From assembly GCF_000422585.1 (NCBI RefSeq), contig NZ_AUGI01000039.1, forward strand, positions 1-64,000: a stretch of DNA of 64,000 nt, in the 5' to 3' direction. The notes under the pieces are model-generated. The model worked only from the letters and a program-made list of their open reading frames with translations. It was not told the origin of the DNA and made no database searches. Origin of the DNA: Hugenholtzia roseola DSM 9546 (GTDB lineage: Bacteria; Bacteroidota; Bacteroidia; Cytophagales; Bernardetiaceae). The first letter of the stretch is position 1, and each line of letters begins with the position of its first letter. This document shows positions 8,323-16,733 of the stretch, one piece after another. The translations under genes and the position numbers were made by a program.

Positions 8323-9210
8323 CTAAGAATTTCGTTCCTGTGCTAATTGGCGAAAGAGTTGGCGTTCTTTTTCGGTCAGATTTTTAGGCAAATCAATTTC
8401 AATCTTGACATAGAGGTCGCCTTTTTGGTCTTCTTTGTCGTAATTGGGCAGCCCTTTTCCTTTGAAGCGAAAGATTTTACCATTTGGCGTTTCGGCAGGC
8501 AGGGGAAATTTGATGATGCCGTCCATAGTGCGGACATTGATGTCGTCGCCTAAAATGGCTTTGTAGAGCGGCACTTTGAGGAAAGAATTAAGGTCGTCGC
8601 CGTCGCGCTCGAAGGTCGGGTGCTTTTCTACTTTCAACTCGATAATCAAATCCTCCCCTGCATTGCCTTTTCCTTTGAGCCTCAATTTTTGCCCATCTCG
8701 GACTCCTGCCTTAATCTTGATGCGCAGCCTTTCGCCATCGGCGCGTGTCAAGATGCGCGTCGTACCTGCATAGACTTCCTCCAAAGAGAGCGTCAGTTGG
8801 GCGGTAGTTTCGGGGCGGCGGCGCGTCTGGTTGCGCGAGTTTTCGTCTTTTTCTCTATCTCCAAAAATATTAAAACGTTTCAGAATATCAGCGAAGCCCT
8901 CACCGAAGATGTCTTTAAATTCTGCACCTTCACCTGTCGCATTTCCTGTGTTTCCTGTATAATTTCCGCCTCCTGCGCCTGTAAATTGTCCCCATTTAGA
9001 GCCGATAAGGTCGTATTGTTTGCGCTTTTGGGGGTCGCTTAATACGTCGTAGGCTTCTCCAATGTCTTTAAATCGCTTTTCGGCGATAGGGTCATTTTGA
9101 TTTCTATCGGGGTGGTATTTTTTAGCCAGTTCGCGGTATGCTTTCTTAATTTCCTCGGCGGAGGCGTTTTTTTTCACACCTAAAATTTTGTAATAATCTC
9201 TGTATTCCAT
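8323..9210 (-). CDS. CbpA/DnaJ-type J-domain co-chaperone without zinc finger
   Basis: The 295-residue product begins [12 protein letters not shown], a standard J domain (residues 1-70) with the HPD motif at 33-35, which stimulates the ATPase of DnaK. A Gly/Asn-rich linker follows ([18 protein letters not shown], about 80-97), then the two C-terminal substrate-binding beta domains (about 140-290). There is no CxxCxGxG zinc-finger region, so it is a class B (CbpA-like) protein, not DnaJ itself. I start it at the ATG at 9210; a further in-frame start five codons upstream would add nothing from the family. A -7 box at 9276-9283 fits this start. Confidence 0.9.
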   Translation of the reverse strand: MEYRDYYKILGVKKNASAEEIKKAYRELAKKYHPDRNQNDPIAEKRFKDIGEAYDVLSDPQKRKQYDLIGSKWGQFTGAGGGNYTGNTGNATGEGAEFKDIFGEGFADILKRFNIFGDREKDENSRNQTRRRPETTAQLTLSLEEVYAGTTRILTRADGERLRIKIKAGVRDGQKLRLKGKGNAGEDLIIELKVEKHPTFERDGDDLNSFLKVPLYKAILGDDINVRTMDGIIKFPLPAETPNGKIFRFKGKGLPNYDKEDQKGDLYVKIEIDLPKNLTEKERQLFRQLAQERNS

Positions 9211-9275
9211 GTGGTCGAAAATCAAGGGTTTCTAATGGGAAAGTTTTGGCACTTCGAAAAAATGCGTGTCCTGCA

Positions 9276-9283
9276 CAAAGATA
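9276..9283 (-). promoter_or_regulatory. Probable -7 box for the J-protein gene
   Basis: TATCTTTG on the minus strand, 66 bases before the ATG. The expected TTTG 19 bases upstream is replaced by GGTT, so this is a partial match. Confidence 0.45.
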
Positions 9284-9330
9284 GCGATAATTAGAAAGAA
9301 TGAACCTATTTTTTGTAGCCAAAGCCACAA

Positions 9331-9362
9331 AAAGAACAAACGCCAAACTTGCGCTTGGCGTT
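9331..9362 (-). terminator. Terminator of the beta-barrel protein gene
   Basis: AACGCCAA and TTGGCGTT form an 8-bp stem around an eight-base loop. On the minus strand it is followed by TTGTTCTTTTTG. Confidence 0.6.
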
Positions 9363-9411
9363 GTGTTGTCTTGTAAAATTATTTAGAATAGAAAGCAGGG
9401 CAGTATTTATT

Positions 9412-10155
9412 TTAGAAGGCAACCCCTACGCTAAGTCCGAAACGCGGCACCATGCCCTGAAACTGCCTTCCAAAAATCCCCTCACCCCAAGGATGACGAA
9501 AGTCGGGAATGTCGCTCAAAGAGGTCGTATTGTCCGTACCTGTGTAGCGCAAACCGCCGCCCACGTAGGCATCAATCACGACGTGTTCCCAAAGTGTGCG
9601 CTGAAAGCCAAGCATTACGCCCGGATTGAGGGCAAAGATTTTTTCGTTGATGTCGGCATCGAGGGTGATGCTGGTATTGGTATTAGGGTCGAAGATGGTA
9701 AAATTTCGCACTTCGTAATCGTTGCTAAAATATTCGGCACGTAGGTAAGCCGCCACATAAACGCCCTGTTGGAAGGGCTTATCTTTGCGCCCGCGTTGTG
9801 TTTTGAAGGGCGAAGCATAGTAGCGATATTGCAATTCTCCGCTGATGCCCGTTTCGCTATAATCATAACTATTCCAACTCCAATTATTCATCGTTCCACC
9901 ACCTGCTGTGGGCGCAAGGTAGAGCGAAAGGCTACGGTTCATGGAAGGAGAAAGGAAAAACTCTCCGCCAATTTGAAAAGTATTGCGCAAAAACTGCTGT
10001 GGCGTAACTTTAATAATGGTTCTTTTTTCGGTCAGCGGCGTAAGTTGCTGCTCTGCCTCTCCTTGTGCATAGCTTGAAAAGTGAAACAAGCCTAAAAACG
10101 CAAGACCGCAAGCGAGAGCTATTTTTTTGAGGGTTCTTTTTTGAAGGTACATCAT
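9412..10155 (-). CDS. Predicted outer-membrane beta-barrel protein
   Basis: The 247-residue product has a signal peptide (LKKIALACGLAFLGLFHFSSYAQG, cleavage near residue 32) and then alternating amphipathic strands. It ends in GLSVGVAF with a C-terminal Phe, as expected for a protein inserted by the Bam machinery. The strand content (SLSLYLAP, SGELQYRYYA, YVAAYLRAEYF, AYVGGGLRY) fits a small barrel of about eight strands. I do not recognise a named family, so a role in transport or structure cannot be stated. It is transcribed alone from a likely promoter at 10242-10249 and ends at a hairpin. Confidence 0.75.
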   Translation of the reverse strand: MMYLQKRTLKKIALACGLAFLGLFHFSSYAQGEAEQQLTPLTEKRTIIKVTPQQFLRNTFQIGGEFFLSPSMNRSLSLYLAPTAGGGTMNNWSWNSYDYSETGISGELQYRYYASPFKTQRGRKDKPFQQGVYVAAYLRAEYFSNDYEVRNFTIFDPNTNTSITLDADINEKIFALNPGVMLGFQRTLWEHVVIDAYVGGGLRYTGTDNTTSLSDIPDFRHPWGEGIFGRQFQGMVPRFGLSVGVAF

Positions 10156-10241
10156 TTGGTAAGAAATAAAATAAAGACTAACTTTCGACTCATTTGGGAA
10201 AAAGCAAACCTGCGCACGCTTTCTCTTTCGCCATTCTGACG

Positions 10242-10249
10242 CAAAGGTA
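10242..10249 (-). promoter_or_regulatory. Probable -7 box for the beta-barrel gene
   Basis: TACCTTTG on the minus strand, 87 bases before the start at 10155. No good -33 element at the ideal distance. The rest of this gap (10260-10428) holds short direct repeats of CAACTATTCTT and CTATCTCTATAC leading into the next gene. Confidence 0.4.
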
Positions 10250-10428
10250 AAACAAAATGCTGCAAAGTTTGTCCAAAGCCTTGCGTTTATGTCCCCTTGG
10301 GCGGACTTTTATCGCGCCCCAGAATAATCATCAACTATTGCTCAACTATTCTTCAACCATTCTTCAACTATTTTCTCTGCCTATCTTTTTCTATCTCTAT
10401 ACATTCTATCTCTATACGGTCTATCTTT

Positions 10429-10974
10429 ATGCGTCAATTTCTCAAAAAAATAAATCCCTTCAAACGCGCCTTCTCTGAAAGTGAGCGCGAAAAAATACAG
10501 TTTTTAAAACGAAACACCCTCTTCCAAACCCTTTCCGAAGAAGAAATTGCACGCTTTCTGCCCTACCTACACCTGCGCGAATACCAACAGGAGGAAGTTA
10601 TTTTTTTTAGAAACGACCCAAGCCAAGCCCTTTATCTCATCAAAAGCGGCAGTGTCCGTTTGGCGTTAGATGTGCAAGAAAAGTTTGAAGAATTGGTCAT
10701 TTTGAAGGCGCACGACCACATGGGCGAAAATAGCCTGCTCGAATCTTCGAGCCGCCTCTACAATGCCATTAGCTGTGAGGCAGAAACCGAAGTCTATCTC
10801 ATTCCACAAATCAACCTACAAGAAATTTTAAGAAGCGACCTGACCTTAAAAGCAAAACTGCACGAAGCCCTCCTCAACGATTGGAACAGACACACGCATG
10901 CCCTTTTCAAAATCTACCGCGAATCCTTTGCCTTCTTCGAGTTGGGCAAAGCCTATTTTTCCGACCATTTCTAA
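10429..10974 (+). CDS. Cyclic nucleotide-binding domain protein (CRP-like, no DNA-binding domain seen)
   Basis: The 181-residue product contains a single Crp/cNMP-binding beta roll: LFQTLSEEEIARFLPYLHLREYQQEEVIFF, then ALYLIKSGSVRLAL, and HMGENSLLESSSRLYNAISCEAETEVYLI. The GENSLLES segment is the phosphate-binding cassette region, but the expected Arg is replaced by the S-S-R arrangement, so nucleotide binding is uncertain. After the domain there are only about 50 residues and no helix-turn-helix is apparent, unlike true CRP/FNR regulators. I start it at the ATG at 10429, since the upstream in-frame sequence is repetitive and unrelated. Its partner or target is unknown. Confidence 0.78.
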   Translation: MRQFLKKINPFKRAFSESEREKIQFLKRNTLFQTLSEEEIARFLPYLHLREYQQEEVIFFRNDPSQALYLIKSGSVRLALDVQEKFEELVILKAHDHMGENSLLESSSRLYNAISCEAETEVYLIPQINLQEILRSDLTLKAKLHEALLNDWNRHTHALFKIYRESFAFFELGKAYFSDHF

Positions 10975-11123
10975 TACAGTAGCCCTAAATAGGCGCGTCA
11001 GATAGAACTTTCTAAAAAAAATAAAACCCTATTGTAACGTTTTCCTACCCAAATTGCGTCATGGCAAGGAGCGCAAGCTACGCCCTTTTTCGTTTTGCCT
11101 CTCCCTATTTACATTCCAAAAAT

Positions 11124-11648
11124 ATGCAATTTTATAGAAAAAAATTTACTCAATTCTTCGGAATCCTCCTGCTAATAGCCTCCTTACAAGGCTGTTATAC
11201 CACCGACATAGAACTCGACGGGCGCACAGGTTTGCCCAAAACCAAGCATCAGCCCATCTACCTGACGCGCAGCGAATTGGAAAGCTCTGTCAAACTCTTG
11301 CCCTCACGCCCCCTCAAAAAGACAGGCAAGATTTATCTCTATCAAAATTATTTGCTTATCAATGAGCTATACGAGGGGATTCATGTCTTTGACAACCGAA
11401 ACCCACGCAATCCAAACCCGATTGGCTTTATACAAATTCCTGCCAACGTCGATATGGCGGTCAAAGATGGTTATCTCTATGTCGATAATAGTGTAGATTT
11501 GGTTACGATAAACATTCAAAATTTGCCACAGATTCAGATTACAGAACGCCTACGCGAGGTTTTTCCCGAAGGCAACCTGACAACTCCCCCCGACGGCTTG
11601 GGCTTTACCCCCGACCCCGACAAGGGTTATGTGATTGGTTGGAAATAA
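11124..11648 (+). CDS. LVIVD-repeat lipoprotein, short
   Basis: The 174-residue product starts with a lipoprotein signal (FFGILLLIASLQGC, lipobox LQGC near residue 24). It is therefore predicted to be membrane anchored and exposed to the periplasm or cell surface. The mature part has repeats of the LVIVD beta-propeller type (GKIYLYQNYLLINELYEGIHVFDNRNPRNPNPIGFIQIP), which carry the recurring Y-L-hydrophobic-hydrophobic-F-D pattern. The gene is 73 bases upstream of a longer homologue on the same strand, and the two probably form an operon. The function is unknown; propeller lipoproteins of this kind usually bind other proteins or sugars. Confidence 0.72.
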   Translation: MQFYRKKFTQFFGILLLIASLQGCYTTDIELDGRTGLPKTKHQPIYLTRSELESSVKLLPSRPLKKTGKIYLYQNYLLINELYEGIHVFDNRNPRNPNPIGFIQIPANVDMAVKDGYLYVDNSVDLVTINIQNLPQIQITERLREVFPEGNLTTPPDGLGFTPDPDKGYVIGWK

Positions 11649-11720
11649 GCCTTCCACTTTCAAATGCCTTCTCTTTATACAAAATTTGAATCTTTTTGAA
11701 TCTTTTTGAATCTTATCAAT

Positions 11721-12500
11721 ATGAAAATCAGATACACAAAATATAAACTGCTCACAGCCCTTTTCCTGCTCCTTGCCGTAGGATTTTCCGCCTGTGAAAA
11801 CAACGCCGAATTTGCCGTTTCCGACGGCGGCGGCGGCAGTGGCGCAAACAAAGGCGGCTCTTTGGCGCGTTTCACCGTCAAAGGCGACTACCTCTATACC
11901 GTCAGCGAAGGGCGCAGGCTCAATACCTTTTCTTTGCAGCAAGCCGACAAGCCCACTTTCGCTTCTACTACCAATTTGCGCTTTGAAAACGTAGAAACCA
12001 TTTTTCCATACCAAAATTACCTATTTTTTGGCACACAAAATGGTATGCTTATTTACAGTTTAGAAAATCCTATTTCGCCTACTTTTGTATCCGAAATTAC
12101 GCACGTCCGTAGTTACGACCCTGTGGTAGCACAAGGGAATTGGGCTTATGTAACCTTGCGCAATGGTAGGAACTTCGGTATCAACGAGTTACAAGTGATT
12201 TCTATTGCCGATATGCGCCGCCCAACGCTGATGCGCCAATATCCAATGCACGCGCCCGCAGGTTTGAGCATAGAAAACGATTTGCTTTTTATCTGTGACG
12301 GAGAGGAAGGCTTGAAGGTATTTAACGCCGCCGACCCGCTCAATCTTAGCCTACTACAATCTTTTCCCGACCTACACGCCAAAGACGTTATCACCCACCA
12401 AAACCTCTTGATTTTGATTGGTGAAGACGGCTTGCGCCAATATTATTTCACACCCGACGGCACGATGGAAAAACTCTGTGAGATTTTGGTACAAGAATAA
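11721..12500 (+). CDS. LVIVD-repeat lipoprotein, long
   Basis: The 259-residue product has a lipoprotein signal (LLTALFLLLAVGFSAC), a Gly/Ser spacer (SDGGGGSGANKGGS) and then about five LVIVD-like propeller blades. These include the strands ARFTVKGDYLYTVSEGRRLNTF, VETIFPYQNYLFFGTQNGMLIY and GLSIENDLLFICDGEEGLKVFN. The spacer is typical of surface-exposed Bacteroidota lipoproteins. I start it at the ATG at 11721. Immediately upstream the decamer TTTTTGAATC is repeated three times. It pairs with the shorter LVIVD gene before it; the substrate is unknown. Confidence 0.78.
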   Translation: MKIRYTKYKLLTALFLLLAVGFSACENNAEFAVSDGGGGSGANKGGSLARFTVKGDYLYTVSEGRRLNTFSLQQADKPTFASTTNLRFENVETIFPYQNYLFFGTQNGMLIYSLENPISPTFVSEITHVRSYDPVVAQGNWAYVTLRNGRNFGINELQVISIADMRRPTLMRQYPMHAPAGLSIENDLLFICDGEEGLKVFNAADPLNLSLLQSFPDLHAKDVITHQNLLILIGEDGLRQYYFTPDGTMEKLCEILVQE

Positions 12501-12656
12501 AACTTTATACTTTGTAGGGACAAGGCAATGCCTTGTCCTATGCCCCAAACCCTAAGGGTCTTGAAGGCCCTTAGGGTTTAAGCCCAAATTTCATTTCGTG
12601 TCAAATTTGAAAAAACTGTAATAAAACAAGACTTTTCACAGAACTTAACAACGCTG
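12500..12656 (+). repeat. MITE family A, variant II copy
   Basis: It carries the core palindrome (GGACAAGGCA, A, TGCCTTGTCC, about 12519-12539), the CCCTAAGGGTCTTGAAGG hairpin, the AAATTTCATTTCGTGTCAAATTTG block and the right end AGAACTTAACAACGCTG. The left terminal repeat is lost next to the stop codon of the LVIVD gene. Confidence 0.7.
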
Positions 12657-12704
12657 GGGTTTGGGGTGGGGTGCATCTAAGACTTTTATCGTTGCAACAA
12701 TGCC
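12652..12704 (-). repeat. Repeat family B fragment abutting the MITE
   Basis: Read on the minus strand it gives GTTGCAACGATAAAAGTC and then GCACCCCACCCCAAACCC, the left arm of repeat family B. It stops at the same AAACCC/CAG junction at which a MITE is inserted at 3381/3382. Confidence 0.6.
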
Positions 12705-12764
12705 TTAGAAAACGGGCGAAGCTGGGCTTTAAGCTACTTTAAAATAACCTAAACTCACTTAATT

Positions 12765-13580
12765 TTGAAAAATTTACATTTTGGTTTGATTGGAAAAAAA
12801 TTGGGACACTCTTTTTCCCAAAAATATTTTACTGCCAAATTTGAGGCGCAAAATCTGCCCTTTCACTATGCCCTTTTTGAGATGGATACCCTTGTAGAAG
12901 TTAGAGATTTGATAAAAAAATATCCCAATTTACGCGGCTTGAATGTAACCATTCCCTACAAAAAACAGATTTTCGACTATTTAGACGAAATAGACACACA
13001 GGCACAACGTTTGGGTGCAGTCAATACCATTCTTATCGATGAAAAAACAAAAAAGTGGAAAGGCTTTAACACCGACTATATCGGATTTGAGAAAAGTTTA
13101 GTAGATTTTTATATTTTAAATCAAAATTTAAAACATAAAAAGAAAGCCTTAGTGATAGGAAATGGCGGCGCAGCGGCGGCAGTTTTTGCAGTTTTGCAAG
13201 ACTACCAAATTGAGTATCAGGCAGTAAGCCGCCAAAAATCGGCAACCGTAGATTGGTCTTACGAAGATTTTTCTATGCCTTTATTTTTAGAACAAAATCC
13301 TTATTTTTTCTCAAATTTTGATTTATTTATACAAACTACTCCCTTGGGCATGGCAGGCACACCAAATTACGAGCAAAGTTTGCCCCCTCTGCCTACTTAT
13401 TTTTATGATACCATCGACCCAAATCAATTTTTTATAGATTTAATTTACAATCCCGAAAAAACCCTTTTTTTAGAAAAAGCCCAACAAAAGGGCGCGAAAA
13501 TAGAAAATGGCTTGCCCATGTTGTATGGACAAGCCGAAGCCGCTTGGCAAATTTGGTATCAAGAATCAAATAAAATTTGA
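12765..13580 (+). CDS. aroE: Shikimate dehydrogenase
   Basis: The enzyme reduces 3-dehydroshikimate to shikimate with NADPH in aromatic amino-acid and folate synthesis. The substrate-binding S-x-S is at GHSFSQKYF (about residues 14-22), the catalytic Lys is in NVTIPYK (Lys66), and the catalytic Asp is in NTD (Asp104). The nucleotide-binding loop is GNGGAAAAV (about 132-140). At 271 residues the length is normal. No ATG is available at the right place, so a TTG start (MKNLHFGLIG) is assigned. The window also holds pabB, which uses chorismate from this pathway, but the two genes are far apart. Confidence 0.93.
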   Translation: MKNLHFGLIGKKLGHSFSQKYFTAKFEAQNLPFHYALFEMDTLVEVRDLIKKYPNLRGLNVTIPYKKQIFDYLDEIDTQAQRLGAVNTILIDEKTKKWKGFNTDYIGFEKSLVDFYILNQNLKHKKKALVIGNGGAAAAVFAVLQDYQIEYQAVSRQKSATVDWSYEDFSMPLFLEQNPYFFSNFDLFIQTTPLGMAGTPNYEQSLPPLPTYFYDTIDPNQFFIDLIYNPEKTLFLEKAQQKGAKIENGLPMLYGQAEAAWQIWYQESNKI

Positions 13581-13602
13581 CCTAAAAAGACAAATATCTT
13601 TT

Positions 13603-16494
13603 TTATTTGTTTTGCGCTTTTCCACCAAAATTTCGCAAATTGTAGCTAAAAGTAAGCATAAAATATCGCTGCAAAACAAGTGAGCGCAAGTCTTCTACAT
13701 AGGTTTCGGTTACATTACGGGAAATGTTATTGTTTTGCCCCAAAAGGTCGAAGACGGTGGCTTTTAGTTCGGCTCGTTCGTCTTTCAAAAAGCGTTTGCC
13801 TATGCCCAAATTAACCAAAAAGAAGGACTGATTGAAGGCTTCGCCCAAGCCTGTGAAAAGAGAGTGTTGGGTATTTCCTTCAAAAAGAAAACCTTTAAAA
13901 AGCCCTTTATCTACAACCCAAGTCCATTTGGCAGAGAGCGTTTGGTAGTAAAAATTATTGTCTAATTCGGGTTGTAAGGAATTGCGCACGATACTATAAT
14001 TTCCATTATAGCCCAAAGTAAAGTCTAAATTTTGGCTAATATTACTACTCAAAACAAGTCCCTGATTGAAAGCATAGGTCGCTGCCGTATTGCGCAAATC
14101 ATTGATAAGGCTGGGCGTATTGCGAAAATCTAAACCAATATTAAAGTTAAGATTTGAACGCAATTTTTTGAGTGGCACGCCATAAGTAACAACCGTTCTC
14201 AAATTGAAAGCCCCGTCTAAATTTACAGGGCGGTCTAATTGAGAGCCTGCTGCAAGGGGAAGGGCTTGCTCTCCCACGCCAATCAGCGTGTCTGTTTGCG
14301 CGATATAAGAGGCATTTCCTATATAATTTTGTGTATAATCTGCATAGAAAAAGAAAAACAAACTGCTTACTTTATCGGTATTATTGCTCGAATAGCGTGT
14401 AATAAAACGATGCGTATAAGCCTGCGCAAGGTCTTGATTGCCAATGCGCAACAGAATAGGATTGCTATTATCCAAGACATTTTGCAACTGATTGACGTTT
14501 GGCTCTTGTGTAGAAGTGCGATAGATAAGGCGCAAAGCCCTATCTTCACTCAAATTAAAGCGCACAAAGGCAAAAGGTAGCAGGTTTTGAAAGTGACGCT
14601 GGATTTGATTTTGTAGCGGAAAACTTTGTTTATTATCTAATTGCGCATATTGATAAGTAAGCGAAGTAGAGATAATTATTTTTTCACTTCTGTATCTATA
14701 ACCAATATTGGGCTGATGGCTTTGGTATTGGCTTTCAAAACGGTTTGAAAGAGCTGAATCGAGCAAGTTGAACTTTTCGAGGTCGGCATTAAAGGCGTTG
14801 GTTTCGCGCTCGGCTTGGCTAAAAGTGAGGTTATTGCGATAGCCAAAACTAAGTTGTGCCTTTTTTCCGATAGGTTCAGTATAGGTCAGATTGCTATTAA
14901 AATTGCGGCTATCACTTTGATTATCAGCAAGTTGGCGGATAGAATCGAGCAGGAAAATTTCGCCTGTTTGGTAGTATTCGTTCAACGCCTCTAATTGGGT
15001 CTGGGTCTGATTGTTTTGAAGCCTCACGCCCAAATTGAGCGAGAGCGTGCGCCCTTCCTTTTTAAATTTGTGTCGCCAAAGCGCGTCATTGACAAAATTG
15101 TAAGCCGCAATTTGGGTATTGTTGTCGTTCAAACTGCGATTGAGCAATTCACTTAGGGCTTCAAGATTAGAGGCTGCGCCTAAGGTAGTTTGGGCGTTGA
15201 GCAAACTATTTTGGGTGTTGCTTTGCAGACTTAGTCTTGGCGTTAGTATTAGTTCGTTTTTGTCATCAATTTTATACTCTAAACGAACATTAAATCGATG
15301 GTTTTGATTCGTCGTTTGGTTGTCGTTGTTTTCATTATAGACCTGATTTTGCGATTCGGAAAGGAAAAAATTTCTATCGGTAAGCTGCAAATTTTCAATT
15401 TCGGCGCGATTGAAAAAGTAGCTGCCCGAAATTTTAATTTTTTTGCCCCATTCGTCGCTATAATTGATGCCCAAAGCCTGCGAAGTGGCAATGCCATTTT
15501 GCTGCCCTACCAAAAAACTTTCCGTTTCGTTGCGATTCCAGCCTCCTCTGCCGCCCCTTCTGCGCCCTCTGCCGCCATTTTGCTGCGAAACGCTCATAGC
15601 ACCTGCCAAATCTTCGGTAGCGAAATTTTGCTGATTGATGTTATTAGCCAAACCGACAATGGAAAGGCGGCGTTTTTCGGTAAAAAAGTTCATATTGCCT
15701 CCTGCCTGATAGCGGTCTTGGTCGCCGTAACCTGCAAAAATACGTCCGAAATTGCCTGTTCTCATTTCAGGTTTTGTAACGATATTGATAATTTTTTGTG
15801 TTTCACCGTCTTGAAAGCCTGTGAATTGCGCTTGGTCGCTTTGTCTATCTATGATTTGGATTTTTTGAATGACCTCGGCAGGCAGATTTTTAAGCACTGC
15901 ATTTGGGTCATCACCAAAAAAGGGCTTGCCATCTACCCAAACCTGTTTTACTTCTTCGCCTTGTGCTTTTACTGTGCCATTTTCTATCGAAATAGAGGGC
16001 ATTTTTTGAATTAAATCATCAGCATTTGCATTTTTTTGAGTCTGAAAGGCATTGGCGTTGAGTTCGGTCGTGTCCCCTTTCTGGACAGCTATCACCTGCT
16101 GCCCCTCTACTACTACGTCTTGTAGAATTTCGCTACTTGCCTTCAAAGCGATTGTGCCTAAGTTTAGATTTTGGTCTAAAATGCTGACTGTCAAGATTTT
16201 ATCTTCATAGCCTATAAACTTTATTGCCACTTGATAAGTTTGGCTTGGCAATGAGGCAATCTTAAAATCCCCATTCGGGTCGGTTACTGCTGCTCCCGCC
16301 TGCCCCGCTTCTGGGTTTTCGAGGGGCGAAAGCACAACGGTAGCACCAATTAGCGGTGTATTGTCGGCTGCATCTATGATTTTACCCAAAACTTTATATT
16401 GGTTTTGTGCAAAAACATTGAAAAGAGAGAAGTTTGCGATAAACAAACTCAATAAAAAGCCAAAAGCGTAGTGATGAAAAGTAGAGTTTTTCAT
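13603..16494 (-). CDS. TonB-receptor-like outer-membrane beta-barrel protein
   Basis: The 963-residue product has a signal peptide (about 1-29), a carboxypeptidase-regulatory-like domain (about 33-115, YKVLGKIIDAADNTPLIGATVVL) and a plug-like domain (about 135-230, with VWVDGKPFFGDDPNAVLKNLPAEVIQKIQ). The rest is a large beta barrel, matching the 'outer membrane beta-barrel family' related to TonB-dependent receptors. A Gly/Arg-rich stretch (GGRGRRRGGRGGW, near residue 310) sits in an extracellular loop position and is unusual. The final residues do not end in the usual aromatic (KAQNK). It runs toward aroE, 22 bases apart and convergent. The substrate is unknown. Confidence 0.85.
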   Translation of the reverse strand: MKNSTFHHYAFGFLLSLFIANFSLFNVFAQNQYKVLGKIIDAADNTPLIGATVVLSPLENPEAGQAGAAVTDPNGDFKIASLPSQTYQVAIKFIGYEDKILTVSILDQNLNLGTIALKASSEILQDVVVEGQQVIAVQKGDTTELNANAFQTQKNANADDLIQKMPSISIENGTVKAQGEEVKQVWVDGKPFFGDDPNAVLKNLPAEVIQKIQIIDRQSDQAQFTGFQDGETQKIINIVTKPEMRTGNFGRIFAGYGDQDRYQAGGNMNFFTEKRRLSIVGLANNINQQNFATEDLAGAMSVSQQNGGRGRRRGGRGGWNRNETESFLVGQQNGIATSQALGINYSDEWGKKIKISGSYFFNRAEIENLQLTDRNFFLSESQNQVYNENNDNQTTNQNHRFNVRLEYKIDDKNELILTPRLSLQSNTQNSLLNAQTTLGAASNLEALSELLNRSLNDNNTQIAAYNFVNDALWRHKFKKEGRTLSLNLGVRLQNNQTQTQLEALNEYYQTGEIFLLDSIRQLADNQSDSRNFNSNLTYTEPIGKKAQLSFGYRNNLTFSQAERETNAFNADLEKFNLLDSALSNRFESQYQSHQPNIGYRYRSEKIIISTSLTYQYAQLDNKQSFPLQNQIQRHFQNLLPFAFVRFNLSEDRALRLIYRTSTQEPNVNQLQNVLDNSNPILLRIGNQDLAQAYTHRFITRYSSNNTDKVSSLFFFFYADYTQNYIGNASYIAQTDTLIGVGEQALPLAAGSQLDRPVNLDGAFNLRTVVTYGVPLKKLRSNLNFNIGLDFRNTPSLINDLRNTAATYAFNQGLVLSSNISQNLDFTLGYNGNYSIVRNSLQPELDNNFYYQTLSAKWTWVVDKGLFKGFLFEGNTQHSLFTGLGEAFNQSFFLVNLGIGKRFLKDERAELKATVFDLLGQNNNISRNVTETYVEDLRSLVLQRYFMLTFSYNLRNFGGKAQNK

Positions 16495-16671
16495 TTTCGT
16501 ATTATTTTTTGTATTATTTTTAAAGAAATGTAGTCGTCCTTTTTTTAGAAAAACACAAAAGCCGCTTTCCTAAGAAGGGCAAGGAGAAAAAACAATGTAA
16601 GATAGACCCTCAAAAAGAAGAAAAGTTTAGGCAGTAAGGCTGTTTTTTTCAAAAAAATGTGTTAAAAAATA
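16495..16671. other. Short upstream region of the outer-membrane protein gene
   Basis: No gene and no convincing promoter are seen here; the region is A/T-rich and poor in structure apart from the terminator that follows. Confidence 0.4.
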
Positions 16672-16708
16672 AAAAAAGGACAAGCGTGCCAGACGCTTGC
16701 CCTTTTTT
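16672..16708 (-). terminator. Terminator after the TPM-like membrane protein gene
   Basis: AAAAAAGGACAAGCGT pairs with ACGCTTGCCCTTTTTT around a five-base loop, with one mismatch. The A/T flanks allow it to work in both directions. Confidence 0.8.
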
Positions 16709-16733
16709 AGAAGGCGTTTTGATAGCAACTTTC

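Noticed and set aside
15298-16014. A 238-codon plus-strand frame opposite the outer-membrane protein gene.
   Set aside because: It overlaps a well-supported gene on the other strand and its translation matches no family.
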